64,000 bases of DNA from Telmatactis stephensoni (Eukaryota; Cnidaria; Anthozoa; Actiniaria; Isophelliidae). Made by a program: the position numbers and the translations under genes. The notes under the pieces are model-generated. The model had not been told where the DNA came from. It saw nothing but the letters and a program-made list of their open reading frames with translations, and did no database searches. The stretch covers positions 1 through 64,000 of the forward strand of contig JALIZF010000956.1 in assembly GCA_029948255.1 (NCBI GenBank), given 5' to 3'. This document shows positions 48,501 to 60,500 of this stretch, one piece after another (the first letter of the stretch is position 1; each line of letters begins with the position of its first letter).

Positions 48501-51500
48501 CGTCACTATCCGTCAATAGCCATCACTTTCCATCACTAGCCATCACTATCCGTCACTTGGCATGGCTATCCGTCACTAGCTATCACTATCCGTTATTAGC
48601 CATCACTATCCGTCACTAGCCATCACTAGCCATCGATATCCGTCACTAGCCATCATTATACATCACTATTAGTTACTAGTCATCACTATCCGTTATTAGC
48701 CATCACTGTCCGGTATTGACCATAACTGTCCGTCACTAGCCATCATTTTCTATCACTACCTATCACTTTCCATCATTACTCATCACTAGGCATCACTATT
48801 CATCACTATCAGTCACTGGGCATCACTATCCATCACTAGACATCACTATCCGTCACTAGCCATCACTATACATCACTATACATAACTAGACATCACTATA
48901 CATCACTATCCATCACTATACATAACTAGACATCACTATCCGTCACTAGCCATCACTTTCCATCACTACCTATCACTATACATCACTATCCATCATTGGC
49001 CATCACTATACATAACTATCCGTTACTAGCCATCACTATCCGTCACTAGGCATCGATATCCGTCACTATCCGTCACTATCCGTCAATAGCTATCACTATC
49101 CGTCACTACCTATCACTATACATCACTATCCATCACTGGCCATCACCATACATAACTATCCGTTACTAGCCATCAACTTACATCACCAGCTATCACTTTC
49201 CATCATTATCCATCACTAGACATCACTATACATCACTGTCCGTCACTACCCATCACTAGGCATCACTATACATCACTGTCCGTCACTAGCCATCACTTTC
49301 CATCATTACCCATCACTATACATCACTATCCGTTATTAGCCATTACTAGCTATCACTAGCCATCACTATCCGTCACCAGGCTTCACTATCGTCATTCCCT
49401 ATCACTAGCCATCACTATCCATCACTACCTATCACTAGGCATTACTATCCATCACTGGCCATCATTATTCATCACTGGCCATCATTATCCGTCACTTGGC
49501 ATGACTATCCGTCACTAGCTATCACTATACATCACTATACATAACTATCCGTTACTAGCCATCACTATCCGTTATTAGCCATTACTAGCTATCACTAGGC
49601 ATCACTATTCGTCACCAGGCATCACTATCCGTCATTCCCTATCACTAGCCATCACTATCCATCACTATACACCACTGTCCGTCACCAGGCATCACTATAT
49701 GTCACTAGCCATCACTTTCCATCACTTGCCATCACCATCAGTCACTAGCCATCACTATCCGTTATTAGCCATCACTATCCGTTATTAGCCATCACTATCC
49801 GTTATTAGCCATTACTAGCTATCACTAGGCATCACTATCCGTCACCAGGCTTCACTATCCGTCACTACCTATCACTATCCGTCACTAGCCATCACCGACA
49901 TGACTGGCCATCACTATACATAGCTAGTATCAATCATCCGTTAACCATTTCTATTTGTCACTTCCCAACACATTCGTCACTAGCCGGCACTAAAGTAAGG
50001 CGTGTTCCATTCTCTGTCTATTCATATTAGTTTCGTTTTTCACTAATCGAAGCAAAGGCAAATCTCGAAGTTTAGTCGATTTTTGAGAACAACTACGTAC
50101 GTGTGGCAGTGGTATATAAATCGACGGCGTATGTTTAGATATTTTTGTAATAACAATTATTTAGAAATGTGTTTGCTTCATCGAGTGTAAATAAAGACTC
50201 GGAAAAAATCCGAGCCCCCAGCGGGGATTGAACCCACGACCTTCGGATTGCCGGTCCGATGCTCTAACCACTGAGCTATGGAAGGCTCTAGTGGCGAGCA
50301 GGTCGATGATCTTATTTATAGCTGGGCTCACTCGGGACGAACGTTGTTCGATAACCCGAGCGGAATGAATCATGCAGAAAGTCTGCAGATCTACCTGAAA
50401 TGTAAGTAAATGAATGGAAATTGTCACTCGGAATAATGTTAGAAATGTGTTTGCTTCATCGAGTCTTTATTTACACTCGATGAAGCAAACACATTTCTAA
50501 CATTATTCCGAGTGACAATTTCCATTCATTTATTAACAATTATTTAGTTCTGAATTTTCATTGGTTGTTCATTTATCATATTGTAACAATTTAATTCAGC
50601 TTCACTGCTGCAATTCGTAGCTCTACTGAATAAACTATCTATCTACTCTGTTAAAAGATAGCTTCAGTGTAATCCCATGTAGCCCAGTTTCCAATGTTGC
50701 CTTTCGCCCTTTTTTGAAATTCATGATTAGATAAACAATACTAATAGCTGCCATCAAATGAATTACGTATTATTTTATGGCAAACACCGCAAAATAGCAT
50801 GACAGACCATGACAAATGCGGGACAGACTAATGACAACAAATGACAATAAATTAACAAGAAAACACCGCCAACCTCTGGTTCCCCGGACACCAATATTAA
50901 AACAATACAATAATAAAACATTTAAAATCAAAACAATACAATACAGTATAAAAACAATACGATAAAATATATTTGAACATAAAAACCGCACATTGCAACG
51001 TTTAGCTTATTAGGCATGCATTGCAACACCGCAACTTTCCCGGAACTTTTCAGCCTTTCAGCACCGCAACAACCGGGCAAACACCACAAGTCCTTAAACC
51101 ATACATAATGTTGGACTATCGTGCTAAATATATGTGAAGCAAGAAAACCAAAATATAATTAGTTTGATGTTTTGAAACGGTTTTTGTTCACAAATCTGAC
51201 ATCACATTTTGGTCAATTTACGCATCACGTGCACGCGCTGCCAAATTATGTCAATTCTCGAATTATTTTACGGGCCAATCATGGAACATGGAAGATGTCT
51301 GTCAAGTATAGGTCTAAACGGTCCAGTTAAATGCAACCACGCGGTGACATTATAAGTTGCTACCGTTTGATTGGTTCTCGAACTGGCACTGTTTGGAGTG
51401 TTCCTCGTGTACGACCTAGCTGTAGATCATTCTTCTTTGATGCTTTCAAACGAACAGTGCGGCCGGTTATCAAGTCTATGAAATATGGCGACTCAGAGCA

Positions 51501-54500
51501 ACTCAGAGCTGACTTCAGAGGTAGAGGATAGAGTCGAAGAGGTAGACCCGTTTAAGCTCATAAAAAGAGATGGAGTGCTCGGCTTCGAACGAGCGAAAGA
51601 GTTCGAAGCCGTCATTAATTTTGGTAAAGTTATTGATAGTGTTCCATAGTGACAGCTGGTGATGTTTATTGATGGCTAGTAACTGATAGTGATGTATAGT
51701 GATGGCTGGTAATGGCTAGTGACGGATAGTGAAGCCTGGTGACGGATAGTGATTCCTAGTGATAGCTAGTAACGGCTAATAACGGATAGTGATGGCTAAT
51801 AACGGATAGTGATGGCTAGTGACTGATGGTGATGGCAAGTGACGGATAGTGATAGGTAGTGACGGATAGTACTGCCTAGTGATAGCTAGTAATTGCTAAT
51901 AACGGATAATGACGGATAGTGATGTATAGTGATACCTAGTGATGGAAAGTGATGCCTAGCGACGGACAGTGATGTATAGTGATGCCTAGTGATGGAAAGT
52001 GATGCCTAGTGACGGACAGTGATGCCTAGTGACGGACAGTGATGTATAGTGATGACTAGTGATGGAAAGTGATGGCTATTGACGGATATTGATGCCTTGT
52101 GACGGATAGTGATGTCTAGTGATGGATAGTGATGGATAGTGATGTATAGTGATGTATAGTGATGGATAGTGATGCCTAGTGACGGATAGTGATAGCTAGT
52201 GACGGATAGTGATGGGTAGTGATGACTAGTGATGGAAAGTGATGGCTAATAACGGATAGTTATAGCTAGTGACGGATAGTGATGTATAGTGATGTATAGT
52301 TATGTATAGTGACGGATAGTGATGGCTAGTGACGGATAGTTATGTATAGTGATGGATAGTGATGTATAGTGATGTCCAGTTATGTATAGTGATGGGTAGT
52401 GATGGCTAGTGACGGATAGTGATGTCTAGTGATGGATAGTGATGCCCAGTGACTGATAGTGATGAATAGTGATGCCTAGTGATGAGTAATGATGGAAAGT
52501 GATAGGTAGTGATAGAAAGTGATGGCTAGTGACGGACAGTTATGGTCAATACCGGACAGTGATGGCTAATAACGGATAGTGATGACTAGTAACTAATAGT
52601 GATGTATAATGATGGCTAGTGACGGATATCGATGCCTAGTGACGGATAGTGATGCCTAGTGACGGATAGTGATAGCTTGTGACGGATAGTGATGGGTAGT
52701 GATGACTAGTGATGGAAAGTGATGGCTATTGACGGATAGTGATGGATAGTGACGGATATCGATGCCTAGTGACGGATAGTGATGGCTAGTAACGGATAGT
52801 GATGGATAGTGATGGATAGTGATGTATAGTGATAGGTAGTGACGGATAGTGATGTATAGTGATGGCCAGTGATGGATAGTGATGTATAGTGATAGGTAGT
52901 GATGGAAAGTGCTGGCTAGTAACGGATAGTTATGTATAGTGATGTATAGTGATGGCTAGTAACGGATAGTTATGTATAGTGATGGCCAGTGACGGATAGT
53001 GATGCCTAGTGACGGATAGTGATAGCTTGTGACGGATAGTGATGGGTAGTGATGACTAGTGATGGAAAGTGATGGCTATTGACGGATAGTGATGGATAGT
53101 GACGGATATCGATGCCTAGTGACGGATAGTGATGGCTAGTAACGGATAGTGACGGATAGTGATGGCTAGTAACGGATAGTGATGGATAGTGATGGATAGT
53201 AATGTATAGTGATGGCCAGTGATGGATAGTGATGTATAGTGATAGGTAGTGATGGAAGGCGATGGCTATTGACGGATAGTGATGGATAGTGACGGATATC
53301 GATGCCTAGTGACGGATAGTGATGGCTAGTAACGGATAGTTATGTATAGTGATGGCCAGTGATGGATAGTGATGTATAGTGATAGGTAGTGATGGAAAGT
53401 GCTGGCTAGTAACGGATGGTTATGTATAGTGATGGATAGTGATGTATAGTGATAGGTAGTGACGGATAGTGATGTATAGTGATGGCCAGTGATGGATAGT
53501 GATGTATAGTGATAGGTAGTGATGGAAAGTGCTGGCTAGTAACGGATAGTTATGTATAGTGATGTATAGTGATGGCTAGTAACGGATAGTTATGTATAGT
53601 GATGGCCAGTGATGGATAGTGATGTATAGTGATAGGTAGTGACGGATAGTGATGGCTAGTAATGGATAGGTATGTATAGTGATGGCCAGTGATGGATAGT
53701 GATGTATAGTGATAGGTAGTGATGGAAGGTGATGGCTAGTAGCGGATAGTTATGTATAGTGATGGATAGTGATGTATAGTGATGCCTAGTGATGGGTAAT
53801 GATGGAAAGTGATGGCTAGTAACGGATAGTTATGTATAGTGACGGATAGTGATGGATAGTGGTGGATAGTGATGCCCAGTGACTGATAGTGATGAATAGT
53901 GATGCCTAGTGATGAGTAATGATGGTAAGTGATAGGTAGTGATGGAAAGTGATGGCTATTGACGGATAGTGACGTCTAGTGATGTATAATGATGGATAGT
54001 GACGGATATCAATGCCTATTGACGGATAGTGATGCCTAGTAACGAATAGTGATGGATAATGATGAATAGTGAAGCCTGGTGACGGATAGTGATGCCTAGT
54101 GATAGCTAGTAACGGCTAATAACGGATAGTGATGGCTAATAACGAATAATAATAGCTAGTGACGGATAGTCATGCCAAGTGACGGATAATGATGGCCAGT
54201 GATGGATAGTGATGGATAGTGATGGCTAATAACGGATAGTGACGGACAGTGATGCCTAGTGATGCGTAATGATGGAAAGTGATGCCTAGAGATAGATAGT
54301 GATGGCTTGTGACGGATAGTGATGGCTAGTGACGGATAGTGATGTCTAGTTATGTATAGTGATGGATAGTGATGGCTAGTGACGGATAGTTATGTATAGT
54401 GATGGATAGTGATGGCTAGTGACGGATAGTTATGTATAGTGATGTATAGTGATGTATAGTTATGTATAGTGATGGATAGTGATGGCTAGTAACGGATAGT

Positions 54501-57500
54501 TATGTATAGTGACGGATAGTGATGTATAGTGATGTCTAGTTATGTATAGTGATGGATAGTGATGGCTAGTGACGGATAGTGATGTCTAGTGATGGATAGT
54601 GATGCCCAGTGACTGATAGTGATGAATAGTGATGCTTAGTGATGAGTAATGATGGAAAGTGATAGGTAGTGATAGAAAGTGATGGCTTGTGACGGACATG
54701 TATGATCAATACCGGACAATGATGGCTAATAACGGGTAGTGATGACTAGTAACTAATAGTGATGTATAATGATGGCTAGTGACGGATATCGATGCCTAGT
54801 GACGGATAGTGATAGCTAGTGACGGATAGTGATGGGTGGTGATGACTAGTGATGGAAAGTGATGGCTAATAACGGATAGTGATGCCTGGTGATGGATAGT
54901 GATGCATAGTGACGGATAGTGATGCGTAGTGACGGTTAGTGATGCGTAGTGACGGATAATCATGGCTAGTAACGGATAGTGATTTATAGTTATGGAGAGT
55001 GATGGATAGTGATGGATGATAACATGTAGTGATACATACTAACGTCTGATGATGGCTAGTGATGTTCAATTACGTGTAGTAGCAGTGACGGTATAGAATT
55101 ATTGTGGATTTTTCCCCATTGGTGTATGTGAACATGGACGTATTACCTGAATTTCAATTAAAGACTTATCTTAATTTACATAAAATTTAACCTGGAGTTT
55201 CTCTGATAAAAATTGATATATGTTTGATCTTTTTCAAAAACATGAAATATAGGATGGAGGTTTTAAAATCGGTTCAAATGCACAGGCTTGAGTTTGCACT
55301 GAAATTCAATTCCTCGGGCCTGCGACCCTCAGTCTTGAATATCAATGCAAACAACCTCGCCCTAGCGTTTGAACCTTTATGTACAGTATGCTTCCATGGG
55401 CGGCAATAGTGCTTATTTCCTTGCTTTTTGCCAGTGCTATGTGTCAAGCTCAATTCCTACAGTTGGTCAAATGAACCGATTTTGATGTGTGTGTGTAGTC
55501 TCTTGCACAATGGGTTTTTCTTTGAACTTACAGACATAGACAGATTTTATTAGGCACCTGAACGAAATTTTTTCAAATTATAGTTACAAAAATTAAAACT
55601 TGTATAAAGGTGCCAGCTATCTACAATAACCTTAAATGGTTAGCCAGTCAGTCTGCATGATGTGTTGCTTGTGAGGTAAAGACAAGCACTGCTAATGAGC
55701 AGTACAATACTGAGTCTGTGTATGTTGCTTGTCTGAGAAAAGACAATCACAGCATGTGTAAAATTTGTCTGCGCATGTCTGTGTTTTAGGCTTGAAATTC
55801 ATTTGCATATCGAACGCAAGAAATTTTATTGCTTCGAGCGAAGCGAGCAGCGACACTAATCTTGCAGTGGGATTCCTGTGTGTCATGCATGCGCGGCGTG
55901 TTTATAGACCAGCTCTCGACTATTTGGCATGTAGACATGTAGAGTGAACGATGATCGTGACGTCATCGAAATATGTTTGGAATCATCGGAATTGATGGTC
56001 AGTGATATACCAAGATGACAACTGCACTCACCACGCGACAACTGGTTAGGAGCAGTTGCGAGATAGGTGGATTTAGTTGTGTTTTTACGTTTGTTATATG
56101 TGTGAAACAGCATGGAGATATGATATGAATTAGGACTCGGCTGTTTTTTCCGAGGTAAACCATTGATATGATAGTTCACAACTATTATCAAGTTGTTTAT
56201 GTTACTAGAAGTATGGCATCAAGGTCACAAAATGCCAAGTTATATCAGTCTAGGGAAAGGCAATGTTCTTTTACGAGCTTTTCATCGATCGAAGCTCTGG
56301 CTGCAAGACGATGTTGTATTCGAACGTTCTTCAAAGAGGTAAAATCTCACTGAGACAGCCACATAATATCGCTAGAATTTCTGGTGAATCGAAACTTTGA
56401 TTTATTTACACAGACTACTCTCACTATTTCAGCTAAATCGACAGATATTTATGCACATCAACCAAAACAACATTTACATGTACAGTTCTTTGTCAGATTC
56501 TCTGTAATACAAAAGTATTCTTTATCCGCCACAGAGTGCCGGCGATTTATATTTTTATGAACTAACTTTAGTGCTATTTTGAAAAGACTGCGATTGTTTA
56601 ATTTGAAAAGGTAATAAATTTGAATAAAATGTATTTATACATTTTGAATAATATACAGTATATGAGTACTTAAACCGCAGCTCACAGCACTTCACTTTCT
56701 GTTAGAAACGGCTAGTTTAGTAATTCGCTTTTTCCACGTTTCTTTCTTGCAAAACTGAGCTTTTTTAGTCCAAACTCGTGGTCCCTACATGTGATCTAAA
56801 GCATTTTTGTCAACGTGTTTCCAAGCACGTTGTTTGCATGCAAATTTCAGCGATGAATTTATTGATCTTTTAAAAAGTATAAAACGCTGCTTCACTATAC
56901 GGCACAAACTGCATGCCTCACCATGTATAAAAATAGGTCATTAACTTCTAGATAAATGGTGCAGGTAATAAAATATAGGCTACGCAATTTAGTCAATTTT
57001 ATTACAATGGGAACAAGGCTTGAATAATTTTGCTAAGGAGCGCTGTCAAAGATGTAAAATTTTCAGAATGAATTGCAAGAATTTTGCGCAAAAAAGTACG
57101 AGATTCCAGTAAACATGGCTAGTTATTCAACAATCAATGAAGTCCAGAGTACTCTTGTTGGATCCAATTCACACAGTACCATGTTGGTAATGACATCTGT
57201 TACTAAATTTATCTTATACATGAATTCAAAGCCAACATTATAACTCGAAAGTGCGGAGTTCTGGTCCTTGTTTGAGCTTTATACTGACTTTGACGCGTGA
57301 TATTTTCCCATCTGGAGTGCCTTCGATCTGGATAGTTATCCACAGCGCACTAGCGGTAGGTAGACTGCTCATGTTTTAGTTGTCTCAGTATTTCGGTAGT
57401 TGAACATAATTTTGAAGAACGAGATAGCCAGCCAAATATTCCGTATCAACATATAATTTCTTGCATTTGATATGCAAATGAATTTCAAGCCTAAAACACA

Positions 57501-60500
57501 GACATGCGAAGACAAATTGTATACATGCTGACAATCACTTCACATTTTATATTGTGCAAAACCATAAATACATGTAATTAGTCGGTTAAGCGAAAAATAC
57601 GGCTGTGTATTGTTCTTCATATTCTTCTTTCTCGATCGATGTAAAAATGTTTTACTTTTAGGATGAGAAAGGGGGTTCCCAGGCACCCGCCTTATTTGGA
57701 TCCGCCCCTGATGTGAATACAACATGTGATAGTCCAGCACTGAGTCTTCACCTGCCACATACAAAGAAATACGAAAGATCTACATGCATAATAGCCTGTG
57801 TACAGCCGTCTCCCACCCCTCCCCCACTACTTAATTCTCTTTTTACATCGAAAAAATATCACGGAAAACATTCCTGGGCGTGTCAATTTCACTCCTGGAT
57901 GTCCAAGGCTTCTATTTTGTTCTTATGATTACATCTATCAAAAGCTGAAGTCTGTGTGAAACCCGACGGCTTTGTAGGCATGTCATTCGAATCGTACCGA
58001 AGTAAAAATCTAGAGCAAATGTGTGTTTAAAATAGTTATGAGAATATTCAGTAAGTACACAGTAGTAAAAGTGCATAAAACATGATTAATTGACTGCTTT
58101 GATTACGTGACATTTTTAGGACTTTTTTTTAGCAAGGTTCAGGGTTGATTTACATAGACTCGAGAACTGTCGAGTCTGCCGACATTTGTCTTGCACTGAG
58201 CAAAACAGTAAACAATTATTTCTCTTACATTTCTCTCTACTCTGGTCACTAACTCAGTGTTTATAAAGATTTAAAAGACTCAAATAAAGGGTTTTACCCG
58301 CCATTAATCATTATTTCTTCGAAAATCCGATTTTCGTATTCTCTGCATGTAAATAACTAATTACATACGCAAATTTATGACCTGGAACACGATTAAGAAC
58401 GCAAAGACGTTCGATTCCCTCCCCGATTTTCCCCGTGGGGGGGGGGGGGGGGGGGGGAAGGGATGGTGGGAAACGGCTGTACACAGGATACATGCATAAA
58501 AGCTCATAAAACATTTGTTTTTTGAATGACAGAGCTTTATGTGCGTAGCCTCATCTTGTATGTGGCAAATGAGGTAAATCTTGGAATTCAGCTATTCTGT
58601 GTATGTTTATACTGCTCAAAAAATAATAAAAATCACTGGAATTATTTGCAAAATCCGATATTATGTTAATCAAAATATATAATTTATTGTTGATATATTA
58701 CACGCTGATATATCCTTATCTCCATTATGGAAACATTGTCTGGGGTAACAACTACCCTACCAGACTTGACAAGATTTTTAAATTGCAGAAAAAAATTCTT
58801 CGAATTATCACCTTTTCATCATATTCATCACCCTCTCTTTACAAACTTAAAAATACTAAATATCTATCAGATTAATAATCTGCTTATAGGAATCTTCAAC
58901 TTTGAGATGATTAACAACCTCCTTCCTCCTTATTTCAATAATTATAATTTAGAAAATAACAAAATACATGAACACTTTACAAGAAGTCATAAAAAATTAC
59001 ACAAAAAATTCACAAGGACAAATTATGGAAAATTTTCATTAAGAAACAAAATCGTTGAATTATGGAACACCCTTCCTGATGAGATTAAGTCTTCCAAATC
59101 AATATTCATTTTTAAAAAACGAATGAAAAATTTTCTTCTTTCTTGATTATTTAAATTATAATTGTATTCTTCTAGTTTTATTTCAATTCTTCTTCAACAA
59201 ATTGTATTTAGAATTTACAGAGTGCATAATTATTTGAAATGAGTCAACTGATGCCAAGCCAAAATATATATTTTCTAATTGTTTTTTTTACTTTGGGGAG
59301 CTAATTTTTAATATAAGCCCGCAAGGGTTTCTTTAGCTCTCCATGCACAGATATATATATATATATAGATAGATAAAATGATACGAATATATTACATGTA
59401 AATTAAATATATATTTGTGAAATAAAGACATATGTTGCTTCTGGTTCTGCTTATCTATATGGCTTGTGACAACCAGGCTTAGTGCCCAGGGAGATTCCCA
59501 TATATTTTTGTACAGGATGAACTTGGGAATTTTAATTTGTCACCCCTTAAATATACAAAAATGGGCATATTGGCTTGAGTTACATTTATTTTCAAAAATA
59601 TAGAAATCTCACTTTGGTACTGGTTCCCATAAAATACCAGTATAAACTGACAATGTCAGTGCCCTAAAAGTACCAAATCATGTCACTTTGACCCCTAAAA
59701 GGTTCAATATTCATCTCTATCCAAAACATTTGAGAACCCTTGTCCCCGGGGCTTTGTTACAGGTACATACTGGTTGTGTTTTCTTCAGTCCACCAGTTGG
59801 CAGTTCCACAGGAGATGATGCCTTTTCTTCTGGCTCAGGTTTTTCCTTTGCATCCACTTTTTTCAACTTGATATTAGATAAAACACGAGCACTCACTATG
59901 TTACCAAGCCCCATGCCACTACCCTCTGCAAGTTGACTACTCTTGGGTGGTTCACTATCTTGGTGTACTGTAATTATAACAACAGTGCTCTGTCCTATGG
60001 GTATTTAAAGCTAAAATGAGCTTCACAGAATAGAGGAAAGTCAAAACAAGGATGTTAAACAGTGTATCCTCTACCTCCCTCCCTCCATCGGTGCTCCATC
60101 CTATTGGTATAATATATTTAAGCCTAAACTGAGATTCACTGATTAGAGGAAAGTCAAAACAAGGATGTGAGACAGTGCACCATCTACCCCTTCTATCCAT
60201 CAGTACTCATTCTTCTCATTTGGCTACACAGAATTGAGTACAATTATTGTGAACCTCTCCACTTAGAAGACACAGTTTTACTCCTCAATTTTTCTTCTCA
60301 ACCAGCCATCTTTGTAACTAAAAAGGGAACTCAGAAATTCCATAATGGAAAACTTAGGTGTCCTCTAAGTTCAAGTTACAATTAATACTATGAAGGAAAA
60401 TTGAAAATCAAAGTTATAGAATCAATTTGATAAAATTAAAATAAGGAATTATAATATCCTTTAGTACCTCCTTCTACAACCATAAACAAATGAATCTTCA

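Larger units (their letters stand above)
46958..55147. mobile_element. Giant 8.2-kb foldback element with 8-bp TSD
   Basis: Both ends are unique inverted termini: GGTAATACGTCCATGTTCAC... at 46958 and its complement ending at 55147. They match for about 80 bp before the inverted arrays begin. TGAATTTC lies directly outside both ends (46950-46957 and 55148-55155), a perfect 8-bp target duplication. Internally, each terminus runs into thousands of bases of a 10-bp tandem repeat in opposite orientation, with a 1.7-kb spacer in the middle. No transposase is visible. The layout parallels Drosophila foldback (FB) elements, whose TIRs also contain short tandem repeats. The GGTAATACG start is shared with the small foldback MITEs at 9591 and 12443. 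It lies in intron 2 of the adaptor gene. Confidence 0.88.

Noticed and set aside
50214..50285. Functional tRNA gene
   Set aside because: Good cloverleaf, but C at position 33, an acceptor mismatch and clear SINE body with target duplication.
47038..55085. CRISPR-like or array-type locus
   Set aside because: Ten-bp units without spacers, in a eukaryotic intron, in two inverted blocks with transposon termini.
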